In this document: piece after piece, positions 23,176 through 35,900 of the stretch
Position numbering within the stretch: position 1 is the first letter of the stretch
How the letters are laid out: each line of letters starts with the position of its first letter
NCBI GenBank assembly: GCA_026874595.1
Contig: CM049316.1
Coordinates: 1,614,001 to 1,678,000, forward strand
Reading direction: 5' to 3'
Source of the DNA: Sipunculus nudus
Taxonomy: Eukaryota; Annelida; Sipuncula; Golfingiida; Sipunculidae
DNA: 64,000 nt
Notes under the pieces: generated by a model
The model's database searches: none
Told to the model about the DNA's origin: nothing
The model's input: only the letters and a program-made list of their open reading frames with translations
Position numbers and translations under genes: made by a program

Positions 23176-23901
23176 GCATGGTGTATAAGTAAGCTAGGCA
23201 TTACAAAGGAATGATAAAGCTACTTTTCACAACTAACGGTAACCTATTTGAGATGTCCATCTGAGATGTACAATGGAGACATTTGTGTATGTTTCATCTC
23301 CGTCATGATTGACAGCTGTGGATTTGATGATGTCATTAGTGTAAAAAGATAACATAACTATGGATTTCATTGTAAATCAGTTTTTTACTGATATACTAGA
23401 CTTCCACTTGCAAAATACAGTTTTTTCATGAAATTATACATCATAACCTAAAAATTATTCCCAAATAAAATCTTGTAGACATATAATGGCGGAACTTAAA
23501 ATATTTGTAAAACTCATTGGGCTACTACATTAGAAACGTTTTGGAAAGTTTTCTATCAATTGACTCATGTATATAAATTCGCCACTTTCTCTGGAAAACT
23601 ACCCATGTTTTCTTTGAACAACGATACAAAATATGCAGAGATAAAGTTGTGCGCTTGGGTGGTACCGTAAGTGGAAACAATGTCAAGGCCGCTCCCTGAG
23701 AAAATCAAAATAAAGTTCTGAGTTGGACATGGCGGTCCTGAATACAAATGATGAAGCAGAAAAGAAGGCCAACGAATAGTTAGTGTCACAAAATGTCCAC
23801 CGTAACATGTTCCGGGTTAGTTTCAAACGAGGGCAACTATTAGGGGTAATGTAAATTCATTCCATGAGTTATGTTCACATTTTAACATACATTTAAGACA
23901 C
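23176..23901. other. Intron 2 sequence, nothing recognised
   Basis: AT-rich, with no motif or element that I can support. Confidence 0.6.
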
Positions 23902-24229
23902 CATGCATTCCACAATCTCCAGCCACATCGGCCCAGCGAATTCTGTCCACAATATATCGCAACCAAGCTCTGTGGAAAACTACACACATTATCACAGTTC
24001 TGTTTATATCCATGCATTCCATAGTCTTAAGCTACACCGGTCCAGCGAATTATGTCCACGATATATCACAACCAAGCTATGTTGAAAAATACTCACATTA
24101 TCACAGTTCTCTTTATATCTACGCATTCCAGAGTCTCCAGCCATACCGGCCCAGCGAAATCTGTCCACAATATATCACAACCACGCTATGTGGAAAACTA
24201 CTCACATTATCGCAGTTCTTTTTATCTCC
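23902..24229. repeat. Tandem triplication, 109-bp unit
   Basis: Three copies start at 23902, 24011 and 24120. Each begins CATGCATTCC (or ACGCATTCC), has CGGCCCAGCGAATTCTGTCC and ends ATTATCACAGTTCT. The copies are about 85-90 percent alike. Open frames across it are incidental, since 109 is not a multiple of 3. Confidence 0.93.
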
Positions 24230-24458
24230 GACGGTTCTATCAATAACCATCTGTCTTCTTTACTGGTCCCGGCGTAAACAAGCCCTATCCATGCACACGG
24301 GCTTAAACATTATGACCAGCGACAATTGACATTATTGAAAAGTAACGCGTATTAAACCATGACGCAATACGTGAGTGTTCTACCACCTCCAGGAAACCTC
24401 TAGACCTTGCTCGACGTATGTCTACATGTTTACACCACATTGACACTGGACATGATGT

Positions 24459-24460
<2 letters not shown>

Positions 24461-24521
<61 letters not shown>

Positions 24522-24630
24522 CGTATACACAGAAAAGTCGGTCCTCTGCCGGTGGGATACGAACCAACGATCTTCCGATTTCCGGTGCGGCTTCATCTGA
24601 CATCTGACGTATATCGATGATCCTTCATTC
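24461..24630 (-). mobile_element. tRNA-derived SINE-like element with (AT)n tail
   Basis: Read on the minus strand, a pol III B-box-like GGTTCGTATCC lies at 24554-24564 in the setting GATCGTTGGTTCGTATCCCA. It is followed by CCGGCAGAGGACCGACTTTT and a long (AT)n tail at about 24461-24518. Head, short body and simple tail is SINE architecture. The A box is not clear. Confidence 0.5.
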
Positions 24631-26819
24631 ATACAAATCGTAACTGTTTAACCTAGAAATAATCTAAATTAGTTTATTTTCATAAAGGTATATGGAATAA
24701 ACACAAGTACGTTCTTTGTTGTCTTAGTCTTTGATTAATAAAATGGACACGATACAGTTAGATTTTAACTCCTGTTCTTCTTCATCTTGTCAACACGGTA
24801 CCGGTATTTAAAGAAAACGAAATACTTAGAAGGAATAGAGGAGTCGTACACATGCATTTTGATCTCGGCAACATCTAGGGTTTAGTGTGCATGTACGCGA
24901 AATGACAGGCGTGGGGCATAATAAAAGGACTGGGAGAATGAAATGGTTCGATAAGGCCCGGGAAGCAACCGTGGTCACCATCCGATCGAGAATACAACTG
25001 CGGAGACAGGTGGCACGGCGACTTGTATACGCAGTAATTGGGCGGTTTGACGCCTTTCTACGTCATCGCCTTTATCCTCAACTTATGGTAGGATCTCGTC
25101 GCCCTGGAGGTCTTTCATAATTAACAAAACACGTGAGATTTGGCCTTCGATTACAAATGTTGCCAGTTAAATGTGTACTCCAAAGATGTATTGTCGTTGT
25201 CGGATAACATGATGAATGTGTACGTTGCCTATGACGGGTCACGTCAAACCGAACGACCGTCATATTGCACTATTGATTCACGATCCTGCAGTTCGACGAC
25301 CAGTCGCCACAAATTTGTCTTGATACTGGGGTAGTCGTGGTACTTGATATAAGAGGTAGACAATTGAACGACTGGAGAAAGGCTTGGTTGCACATCAAGG
25401 TTTGTTGAGGCGTTCCACAATTCCGCTGCACAACGTGCGGAAAGGGATGTTGGTCAGCAGCATATTCACTACTGTGTAAGTTTTGAATTGAACAGGTTCC
25501 CTGTAAACCAGAACCGTGAGTATGTACCTGTTCTTCCGGTTCTCCGGATCAAGTCAGACGGGACACGATAGAACGGCATCTTGCCGGGCAGAATGGATCC
25601 TCCCAACAAACCTCCCATGTCCTCCAGTATTCAACCACATCACTTAAAATGAACTTGGTTACATGTCCGATCGTCTGGGCTATCAATACCTTGATGACCA
25701 GACATGATGGATTCATGGTCCAGCGAAAACGTGTTTTCTAAGATAAGATCATTCAAAGGACCTTTGTGTCAGATTTAATATAAGCCTCTTCTTTCGTATG
25801 TCCTTGAACAAATAACGATTTTAAGACAAGAACCCGTGATTCCGCCTCCGCCTAATCTGAGATCGCTCTTCTGCGCCTGGACTAATGTCTGCCACATGTT
25901 CAGCGACCGTTAATGATGGGGCTTCTGCCTATAGGTTTAGCCGCTTGTGTTTCTTAAGTCAATACCTGAGCAGCTTCCCACTAAGCTTGCTCAACAACCA
26001 AGACTGAGGGTACGAAATCGCTTTTACTCCCACCAGGCTAAATGAACTATTACCGCAGCCTCGACTCTTGTCATGAAGTACAAATAAATAACATTTTTTG
26101 TTCTGTTGGTCTCCATCTTGATTAAAGACAGTGGGGCAGGACGCCATATTAATGTTTTCTTTCCCGCCACTGGTCGCGCCCAGTGCACGTTTATGCTTAT
26201 TGCTTGATGTGTAAATGAATAAGGAAATGGCTTCAGAACGAAATTCCGACTGATACTGTTACATTTCTAAGGAAGAACACTATTTTATTTGTACCTAATG
26301 TTCATGGTTAACGAATGAACATCTTTAAAGTTTGTCCTTTAAAGGACATAAAGAATCTCTGATCTAGCTTGAAAAAGAACATAATGCATAATAAATCTCA
26401 TTTAAGTAGTGTCACTAGGGCTCTCTCTAAAAAAATGGGCCACAACCACAAAAAGGTAAAAATAAAGAAGAGAAAGATGGCGTTCGAGCGCTCTAGCTGC
26501 AAGAGTCTGAGATCCCTGGCCTACCTCTTCCCCGTCAACGTAAGCTAAGCACAACATCGTCCACAGCGGAGTACCCCTTATGAATAGCAATTAAACCAAG
26601 CCAAGGAAACCCCCTTCCAGTTTAGGAAACAGGTAGCGCTGAGGGCCACTTATTATTTGTATTTCTGTCATTGACATTGTGGTCAACCAAGAGGCACTTT
26701 TATCAGATTTTTAAGAACTCTTTAAATATAATAGTACATATGAATAAAATGTCTCTCAAGCACAGTCTCCAACACAATCCCAAGCACAACACAGAATGTG
26801 CTTTACAGAATTAATCGTG
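24631..26819. other. Intron 2 sequence, no recognised gene
   Basis: A 77-codon arginine-rich + frame at 24887-25120 and the less AT-rich stretch to about 25760 might be a worn mobile element, but I cannot match it to any transposase. The rest shows nothing. Confidence 0.4.
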
Positions 26820-27304
26820 CTGGAAAATGAGAGAAATACATGAACTCTCCAGTTAAAGAGTTGCCTGCCAAGTCATATATACAATTAAAACGGCAACACA
26901 AATTTAGGGTATGAAAACATTCGGCATACAGTATTATTAAGAATTAAAGAATATACAGTTAACTCTGTTAAACTTTAATTTACATTTAACTCTCACCAAC
27001 ACAGTATGTTGCTCTTAGACCTAAAATACATGAAAATATTAGTATTGCTTGGACGACCCAGTAGTCTCCCTTTCGGACAACATATTTAAACAATAGTCTG
27101 TTTTAATATTACAGACGACCACATTTAGATATATAGTTTACCTTTCGGACCACATATAGCAATATAATACGTCTAAGATAATATATTAACTGACATACTG
27201 TAATAACATTAACGCACTTATTCAAGCTGGAAATTCACTGAAAATTACGTACCTGGAAAATGAGAGAAAAACATAAACTCTCCAGTTCAGGAGTTGCCTG
27301 ATAA
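26820..27304. repeat. Direct repeat pair, about 52 bp, 433 bp apart
   Basis: CTGGAAAATGAGAGAAA followed by CTCTCCAGTT and GAGTTGCCTG occurs at 26820-26871 and again at 27253-27304. The intervening DNA has a weaker internal repeat (CCTTTCGGAC at about 27070 and 27143). It may be part of a larger duplicated unit. Confidence 0.75.
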
Positions 27305-27666
27305 GTGAACTTGGCAAACTTGGCGGCAAAAACAGGTTCACTATTTACATGCCAATGAACAATATTACTATATAATCTACTTAAGTTTAATTAATATGTC
27401 ACAAAAACGTACATGAATTTGGTAATGTTTCCGATATTAAATATAACGCTTACTTTTACATCATATATAATTTTACCTTGTTACTGTATACAAATCATAA
27501 ATTGGCGAAAATTAATAACCAGGTCAAAGATTACGACCGAGGTGTTTTATATTATAAATATAAACATTCAACACAGAATGGTGACCGCCTTGGATGCAAA
27601 TTAACATCCCCATCTTCGAGACTTCTTCCGCAGCCTATGCTCAACACTGAATTATTATCTTTTCAG

Positions 27667-27861
27667 GAGGTGACAGGGACTGATGACTCAGCAGAAGCAG
27701 GATCTGCCGCTCACGCTATGAAAATCTTCATGGTAGCGCTGAGCACTTTGTCAAATTTGGTTGTGTACGCCATCTTCAACCGGAAGTTCCGGGTAGGAGC
27801 CTTGATGGTGCTGACCTGCGGGAAGGCGAGGGACAACTCTGTCAGCTCCGTAGCAGCATAA
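27667..27861 (+). CDS. Class A GPCR, coding exon 3 (TM7 and C-tail)
   Basis: Last coding exon: residues 248-311, then TAA at 27859-27861. The acceptor is TATCTTTTCAG (AG at 27665-27666), phase 0. An acidic third extracellular loop (TDDSAEAGS) leads into TM7. There the position-7.49 Asn (277) is followed by Leu (278) instead of the near-invariant Pro7.50, then Tyr7.53 (281), giving NLVVY for NPxxY. Helix 8 starts NRKFR. A cysteine at residue 300 could be palmitoylated, and the tail is short. The reading frame is intact and the spacing from Asn7.49 to Tyr7.53 to NRKF is normal, so the Leu looks genuine unless it is a sequencing error. One substitution would explain it (CCG to CTG or similar). 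Introns of this gene fall before Cys3.25 and in the third extracellular loop. Confidence 0.88.
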   Translation, partial: EVTGTDDSAEAGSAAHAMKIFMVALSTLSNLVVYAIFNRKFRVGALMVLTCGKARDNSVSSVAA

Positions 27862-28785
27862 ACAACGCGTGTATACATCAGTCATTTGTAAATATTGTTT
27901 TGCCCTTTAACTGTTGACATGAGACCGTTAACGACCGTTATAAATTTTATTGTCCGCGGCACAAGTGCGGGACATGTTGTTGACACATGATTAGTTGAAA
28001 TGTGGAGAAACCGATTTTATGTTGGGGAGACCCTATAGTAGATGGTGTTTAAAACAATCAGTATTTTTGTTGTTGAATGCTTGTTGTTAAATATATTGAA
28101 TGTTGTTGAATATGCGATTTAATAGCAGAGTCAGATTCAGTCTGTGTGCTGTTTGTATCTTGATATTTACAGACTGTGCTGTATTGATCTGTATAAAGGC
28201 AATCCACCAAAGTACTTTTCCCACACAAGTCAGAAGATAAAAACACTTAAAGGGCCTTAATCACCGGTAAAAGCATGTTGAAATAACACCTAAAATAATT
28301 TCTTTTCTTTGAACAAATATGTACCTTCCAAAATATTGCCCTGAAACCGAGGGCTAACCCCTGTACACAGCTGTTAAAAACAGTGTACCGGGCGCGATCA
28401 CAGGCGTCAACATAAACTCATCGAGTGGGATTCCGTGCATCGGCCGGGCCATAACACCTGTCAAGCAGAAGATCAGAGGACATGTGTACCAAATTAGACT
28501 ACTCACGGGATCTGTCGTGCATGCGCAAAATCGAACCTCCGTTCATGCGGCCTTGTTATTGTTAACAGACGCACGAGGACTGTGTTTACTATCACGTAGA
28601 ACCATAACAAGGTATAAACAGCTCAAGGGGAGTTACAAAGTCTCTTTGTGCTGGGATGGTTTTTAAACTTTTGTATAAAGCAAAAGTGGACAGAGAATGT
28701 TACAGAATAGGCATACTATTGCTCCTGTTTATGTCATTTTTAAGTTTTCAAATCATTTTCAATAAAGGCCCTGCATAAGTGGGTT
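27862..28785 (+). other. Probable 3' untranslated region of the GPCR
   Basis: There is no further coding. The first canonical AATAAA downstream of the stop that I see in a plausible place is at 28761-28766, which would give a 3' UTR of about 0.9 kb. Its extent is inferred, not seen. Confidence 0.35.
28761..28766 (+). promoter_or_regulatory. Candidate polyadenylation signal AATAAA
   Basis: TTTTCAATAAAGGCC, on the gene's strand, 900 bp after the stop codon. Confidence 0.35.
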
Positions 28786-29293
28786 TCTGTCTATATGGTA
28801 GTTCCATGGTCCATCTGTCATGCCGGCTGTCCACTTTAATTGTGCGTGTTATTTCAACTCTTGCTGTTAAATTATTTCCGAAGATTTCCTCATATAAGAT
28901 GATCATATTTCTAACCCGCCAAACGTCCAATATAAAAGTAAAACGGCAGTTTTTTATTATCTTTCGTAGACACTATCTCAAAAGCCGTGTATAGCCGGTG
29001 CTCATTAATGTAACAAGATGGTTAGTCCAAATGGGACCATGTATGATACCGAATTTCCGAAATGGCCGCTGGGCTGCGATCTAAGATTTACTTAAATATT
29101 TAACAAGGCCTACAGGCCTAATGCGAACCTGTGCAATGAGATTACACCAGGTATAATGCTTCAAAGCTGGACCATTACTTTTCAAGAACATGTGTAACAT
29201 GTATATGAACAATGCAAATACTAAACACTTAGAACAACAAACAAACAAACATCACTGCTGCAATTCTGGCATGGTTGCACACAACACAAAAAT
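28786..29293. other. Intergenic spacer
   Basis: Nothing recognised. Confidence 0.6.
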
Positions 29294-30719
29294 CAGAATA
29301 TGGGTAGTCAACAAGCGACTACGTGTATCCTCCAAAATCAGAGTGGGAAAGGTGAAAGGAGGCATGGATTGAATGGCAAAGGGAAATAGAGTGAGGTGTG
29401 TTGCATAATAGCCTGGATGTCTGCAGCCGAATAGTGTATGTAGGTTGCGCCACCTACCACAAAATCCAGAAAGCTGTCCAAGATATATAAACATGCAAAA
29501 ATTTAGGCAGATAAGTCAGACCACTACTGAGATATGAGTGATTTTAGCCCACGGCAGACAAACAGACGGACACTGTGCAAAAATCGTGGCAGGTGACACC
29601 ACCAATTTTGTGTATGATTAAGATATATGCGAGTTCTATTCACATGCAAAATTTCAGGGCGATATGTCAATCCAGTCCTGATATATTAGCCTGAATGTCT
29701 GCAGCATATTCATTAACATTTTGGTGGCGCCAACTGCCACAAAATCCCAAAAGCTATCCAAGATGTATAAACATGCAAAATTTTAGGCAGATTAGTCACA
29801 CCACTACTGAGATATGAGTGATTTTAGCCCACGGCAGAAAAACAGACGGACGCTGTGCAAAAATAGTGTATGATAAAGAGCTATGTGAGATCTATAAACG
29901 TGCAAAATTTTGCCAAATCGGTAAAATGGTTCCTGAGATATGAGCTTGGATGTCTGCAGCGTAAATTTGAATGTAAGGGGGCACCACCTGTCATAAAAAC
30001 CAAGAAAGCTGTCAAGAATGTATAAACCTGCAAAATATCAGATGGATAAGTCAAACCACTGCCGAGATACGAGTGATTTTATCCCAAAGCAGATGAACAG
30101 ATGGACGCTGTGCAAAAATGGTTGCAGGTGGCACCACCAGTTTTGCGTGTGATAAAGAGATATTGGAGATCTATACACATGCAAATTTTTGGCCCAACTG
30201 GTCAAACGGTTCCCGAGATATGAGCTTGGTTGTCTGCAGCTTAAACGTGAATGTAGGTGGCGCCACCTGTCATAAGATCAAGAAAGCTGTCCAGGACGTA
30301 TACACATGCAAAATTTCAGATGGATAATGCAGAGATATGAGTGTTTTTATCCCAAGGCAGATGAACAGATAGACGCTGTGCAAAATGGTTGCAGGTGGCG
30401 CCACCATTTTTAGTGTATGTTATAAAGCTTTCCAAGGGCTACATTTGTGCAGACTCTTTAGCCTTATCGGTCAAACGGTTCCCGAGATATGTGGGTTTAT
30501 GTGTGGAAACAGACACACAAATGAACATTGGGCGCAGAGGTCAACCAAAAATAAGGGCGCAGCAGTTCACATGTGACCGATCATAATTTCGAATTTTAAA
30601 AAAATTCTGCCCAGTGGTTATGGAGGAGTTCTCCGGAAACCTATGCGGCGATGGCGGCAGCGTCGGTGTCCGACTGAAAACAATGTATCCGCAAAACTCT
30701 GTTTTGGCGGATACAATGA
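29294..30719 (+). mobile_element. Tandem-core element, copy 1 (Helitron/pearl-like)
   Basis: The left end AGAATATGGGTAGTC then ACAAGCGACTAC matches the left end of the element at 56499. The right end GTATCCGCAAAACTC...TTTGGCGGATAC (about 30685-30716) is a hairpin, also shared with that element. Between them lie degenerate units of about 140 bp, alternately of two types. They contain GTGGCRCCACC palindromes, GAGATATGAG and a CAGACAAACAGACGG-type run. There is no coding frame. It is a second, more diverged copy of the 56499-58504 element. Confidence 0.75.
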
Positions 30720-31055
30720 TTGCAGCTGGCACCACTAGTCTTATATACAACGAAGAGATATATAAATATGCCGATTGTCAGTCTGATATGTCAAACCCCT
30801 CCTGTGAAATAAGCAGGGATATAAACTGTGCAAAAATTATTGTAGGTGGCGCCACCAGTCTTGTACACTATAAAGCTACCCGATATGTATAAACATGCTC
30901 AATTTTAGGCTTATGTATCAAATTCCTCTGTAGAAATAAGCAGGCGCATACACCGCAAAAGTAAATGTAAGTGGCACCACCTGTCTTGTAAATGAGAATA
31001 CCATCAAAGACGCATAGACAGGTCAAAATATCAGTCCAATACATCAAACTTCCCC
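30720..31055. repeat. Further degenerate tandem-core units
   Basis: Two to three more units of about 125-140 bp with GGTGGCGCCACC-type sites (30844, about 30969) continue past the right hairpin of the preceding element. They are probably the remains of an adjacent or host element of the same kind. Confidence 0.65.
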
Positions 31056-31079
31056 AGAGTTTGATGCACTGGGCTGACA

Positions 31080-31540
31080 AGGCTTAGGTGAGTAAGGCAG
31101 TTGCCCCCGAGTGACCTGTGACAAATTGCTGCCTCAAGCTACTGCACTGTGTGAACTCTTGACCTGCACCTGGCTAGACTGAGTGAACTTTTGACCTGTA
31201 CCTGGCTGCACTGAGTGAAATCTTGACCTGTTGCATAATCTGACACAGTTGGCAGTCTGCCAAAGCTATAAATAGATTCAGGCTGAACCTTGGTGCAAAA
31301 TATGATGCAGTGAGCAGTCTGCCAAAGCTATAAGAAGAATGCAGCTACTGCACTGAGTGAACTCTTGACCTATACCTGGCTGCACTTTTTCCAATCCTGG
31401 CACTGTGCCAAAACTATTTATAGAGCTGACATCATCTTGGCTAATGGCCAACATCAAGGCACTGGCAATCTGCCAATGGTAAACCAAGTGCTGCCATCTG
31501 AACACAAAAGTCGTCCCTACTTGAAATAACACTAACATTT
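31080..31540. repeat. Irregular short repeats (TGACCTG..CCTGGCT and GTCTGCCAAAGC motifs)
   Basis: CACTGAGTGAACTCTTGACC-like units recur at about 31145, 31180, 31210 and 31350. GCAGTCTGCCAAAGCTATAA recurs at about 31252 and 31313. This is a local patchwork of duplicated segments with no gene. Confidence 0.7.
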
Positions 31541-31924
31541 AATTTCCTAATGCAAAATGCTTTTCAGCTGACTTTTTATAAAAAAGAAATCAGGAATATA
31601 TGTAAAATTATTTACGGATGCATACTGAATGCAAATTTAAAAAACAGATATATCTCATTGTTGGCAAATTCTTGAATAAAGTTCAATAGGAATACCAATA
31701 ATTTATAATCCACGTACAGTTTTCTTTATATAGCCACAGAGAGCTGAATAGCCATGATTGTAACATTGCCTGGTATGATGAATACCTTTAATCATAAATC
31801 TAAATTTTTTAAAAGCTTTTAAAAAAACTTTCTTTTCAATATAAACCAAAGATAACCTGAAATCTAAATGTCTAGTTGCGTGATGCAATAGATGCTGATA
31901 AACTGGTGCCAGGCTAGATGTAAT
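31541..31924. other. Spacer
   Basis: Nothing recognised. Confidence 0.6.
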
Positions 31925-32975
31925 AGCATAACACAGCTAACATATATGGTAAAATGACTCAATTCAATCTCCATAATTCAGCCAAATCATTCATGTGGAA
32001 CCGTTAATGACAATTATTATAATAATTATTGTAGGGATTATTCTTGTAAAATATTAAACAAACTGGCTTCAGTGGCAAAGGTCGATAAACGTTTCGCAGG
32101 TTTATAACTCATGTAGGAAGATACAGCAAACTGGCTAAGTTCAGCTTCCCGTAACTCAGCCAAAAAGCACTGAACCAAAACCATTTGAACAAACTTGAAT
32201 TATCAACATCTGAGGATAATTAATGAGTGAGATTTAAGAATTTGGCCCAATGATTTTTGAGAAGAAGATCTCTGTAGCCACTGAGCTTAAATGAGCTATT
32301 GTAGCATATGACTAAATTCAGCTTCCCATAACTTAGTCAAAAGTCACTGAAAAGAGACCATTTGAACAAACTTCAGAAAGCACTACCCTAGGATTTTTTC
32401 TGTGCAATAATAAACATTTTGGCCATATGGTTTCAGAGAAGCAGTTTTTTGTAGCCCTCAGTGTGATACAGGCACTGATGACCCGGTAGAAAAAAAGGCC
32501 GATGCAGGTGGCGCCACCAATACCTCAATTTCAGACAAGACCTATGTGACCAACATTGGCATAAAATTTGGTGATGATAGCTCCAGCCGTTTCTGAGATT
32601 TAAATTTTAATATGCTTTTTTGTACAGTTAACAAGTTCAACCTCCTGTAACTCGGCCAAAAAAACTCCGAACTGGAACCATTCGAACAAACTTGAGAAAG
32701 ATTGTTTCCGGGATCATTTCTGTGAAATATTGGACAATTTGGCTGGGCAGTTTCGGAGAAAATTTTTAAAGCTTTTTCACTATAAAATCTAAGAAAATGC
32801 AGTTGAGAAAAAATTAACATAATCCGATATAGTTTTTTGGATAACTGATTATTTACAAAAAAATTGGTGATGCTAGCTCCTGCCGTTTTTGAGATAGCTA
32901 TGGTTAACGTACAGACAACGCAGGACGCACGACGGACGACGCCGCACCATCACATTAGCTCACAGGTTCCCTAAC
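31925..32975 (+). mobile_element. Tandem-core dispersed element with GACGGACGAC end
   Basis: Imperfect units begin with the theme CGTAACTCAGCCAAAAA...ACCATTTGAACAAACTT at about 31965, 32155, 32330 and 32648. The element also holds one perfect AGGTGGCGCCACC (32506) and a repeated GGTGATG-TAGCTCC-GCCGTTT segment (32570, 32867). It closes with GCACGACGGACGACGCCGCA and TTAGCTCAC near 32960. The end resembles that of the element at 61686-63890. No coding frame. Confidence 0.65.
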
Positions 32976-35900
32976 AAATCCGAATATCATACACAGCTAA
33001 ATACACGTGCAATAAGTGATATATTATAATCTATACATGAATCGCAAGATCTGGGTTTGATTTTTAATCTAAATCTTTGTAAATAATATTACAACAATGG
33101 AATATTTTGTGTTACTGTGTGGGGCACGGTGGTTAGAATATAAAACAAATTGTGCAGGGTGGGGGGAGCGGATTTAAGAATTTGCGGACTGATATAAGCT
33201 GATTAGTTTTATAGTAGTAATAGTGCGATTTGATAAAGATAACTTGTTTTTCTAATGTGCAGGGTCGGGCGAGCTGATTGAAAGATTTTGCTGGTCGGGG
33301 ATTGATGCGAATGACATTATCTGATTAATTATGTAGTGGTAATAGTGCGATTTGATAAAGATGACTTGTTTTTCTAATGTGCAGGGTCGGGCGAGCTGAT
33401 TCAAAGATTTTGCTGGGCGGGGATTGATGCGAATAGACATTATCTGATCAGTTATGTAGTGGTAATAGTGCGATTTGATAAAGATGACTTGTTTTTCTAA
33501 TGTGCAGGGTCGGGCGAGCTGATTGAAAGATTTTGCTGGTCGGGGATTGATGCGAATAGACATTATCTGATTAGTTATGTAGTGGTAATAGTGCGATTTG
33601 TTAAAGATGACTTGTTTTTCTAATGTGCAGGGTCGGGCGAGCTGATTCAAAGATTTGGCTGGGCGGGGATTGATGCGAATAGACATTATCTGATTAGTTA
33701 TGTAGTGGTAATAGTGCGATTTGATAAAGATGACTTGTTTTTCTAATGTGCAGGGTCGGGCGAGCTGATTCAAAGATTTTGCTGGGCGGGGATTGATGCG
33801 AATAGACATTATCTGATCAGTTATGTAGTGGTAATAGTGCGATTTGTTAAAGATGACTTGTTTTTCTAATGTGCAGGGTCGGGCGAGCTGATTCAAAGAT
33901 TTTGCTGGTCGGGGATTGATGCGAATAGACATTATCTGATTAGTTATGTAGTGGTAATAGTGCGATTTGATAAAGATGACTTGTTTTTCTAATGTGCAGG
34001 GTCGGGCGAGCTGATTCAAAGATTTTGCTGGTCGGGGATTGATGCGAATAGACATTATCTGATTAGTTATGTAGTGGTAATAGTGCGATTTGATAAAGAT
34101 GACTTGTTTTTCTAATGTGCAGGGTCGGGCGAGCTGATTCAAAGATTTTGCTGGGCGGGGATTGATGCGAATAGACATTATCTGATTAGTTATGTAGTGG
34201 TAATAGTGCGATTTGATAAAGATGACTTGTTTTTCTAATGTGCAGGGTCAGGCGAGCTGATTCAAAGATTTTGCTGGGCGGGGATTGATGCGAATAGACA
34301 TTATCTGATCAGTTATGTAGTGGTAATAGTGCGATTTGTTAAAGATGACTTGTTTTTCTAATGTGCAGGGTCGGGCGAGCTGATTCAAAGATTTTGCTGG
34401 TCGGGGATTGATGCGAATAGACATTATCTGGTCAGTTATGTAGTGGTAATAGTGCGATTTGATAAAGATGACTTGTTTTTCTAATGTGCAGGGTCGGGCG
34501 AGCTGATTCAAAGATTTTGCTGGGCGAGGATTGATGCGAATAGACATTATCTGATCAGTTATGTAGTGGTAATAGTGCGATTTGATAAAGATGACTTGTT
34601 TTTCTAATGTGCAGGGTCGGGCGACCTGATTCAAAGATTTGGCTGGGCGGGGATTGATGCGAATAGACATTATCTGATCAGTTATGTAGTGGGAATAGTG
34701 CGATTTGATAAAGATGACTTGTTTTTCTAATGTGCAGGGTCGGGCGAGCTGATTCAAAGATTTTGCTGGGCGGGGATTGATGCGAATAGACATTATCTGA
34801 TTAGTCAGTAGTGGTAATAGTGCGATTTGATAAAGATGACTTGTTTTTCTAATGTGCAGGGTCGGGCGAGCTGATTCAAAGATTTGGCTGGGCGGGGATT
34901 GATGCGAATAGACATTATCTGATTAGTTATGTAGTGGTAATAGTGCGATTTGATAAAGATGACTTGTTTTTCTAATGTGCAGGGTCGGGCGAGCTGATTC
35001 AAAGATTTGGCTGGGCGGGGATTGATGCGAATAGACATTATCTGATCAGTTATGTAGTGTTAATAGTGCGATTTGATAAAGATGACTTGTTTTTCTAATG
35101 TGCAGGGTCGGGCGAGCTGATTCAAAGATTTTGCTGGTCGGGGATTGATAAGAATAGACATTATCTGATCAGTTATGTAGTGGTAATAGTGCGATTTGAT
35201 AAAGATGACTTGTTTTTCTAATGTGCAGGGTCGGGCGAGCTGATTTAAAGATTTGGCTGGGCGGGGATTGATAAGAATAGACATTATCTGATTAGTTATG
35301 TAGTGGGAATAGTGCGATTTGATAAAGATGACTTGTTTTTCTAATGTGCAGGGTCGGGCGAGCTGATTCAAAGATTTGGCTGGGCGGGGATTGATGCGAA
35401 TAGACATTATCTGATTAGTTATGTAGTGGTAATAGTGCGATTTGATAAAGATGACTTATTTTTCTAATGTGCAGGGTCGGGCGAACTGATTCAAAGATTT
35501 CGCTGGGCGGGGATTGATGCGAATAGACATTATCCGATTAGTTATGTAGTGGTAATAGTGCGATTTGATAAAGATGACTTGTTTTTCTAATGTGCAGGGT
35601 CGGACGAGCTGATTCAAAGATTTGGCTGGGCGGGGATTGATGCGAATAGACATTATCTGATTAGTTATGTAGTGGTAATAGTGAGATTTGATAAAGATGA
35701 CTTGTTTTTCTAATGTGCAGGGTCGGGCGAGCTGATTCAAAGATTTGGCTGGTCGGGGATTGATGCGAATACACATGATCTGATTAGTTATGTAGTGGTA
35801 ATAGTGCGATTTGATAAAGATGACTTGTTTTTCTAATGTGCAGGGTCGGGAGAGCTGATTCAAAGATTTTGCTGGTCGGGGATTGATGCGAATAGACATT

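Noticed and set aside
24887-25120. Arginine-rich 77-codon frame as a transposase fragment
   Set aside because: I could not match any catalytic motif or known transposase. It is left as unassigned.
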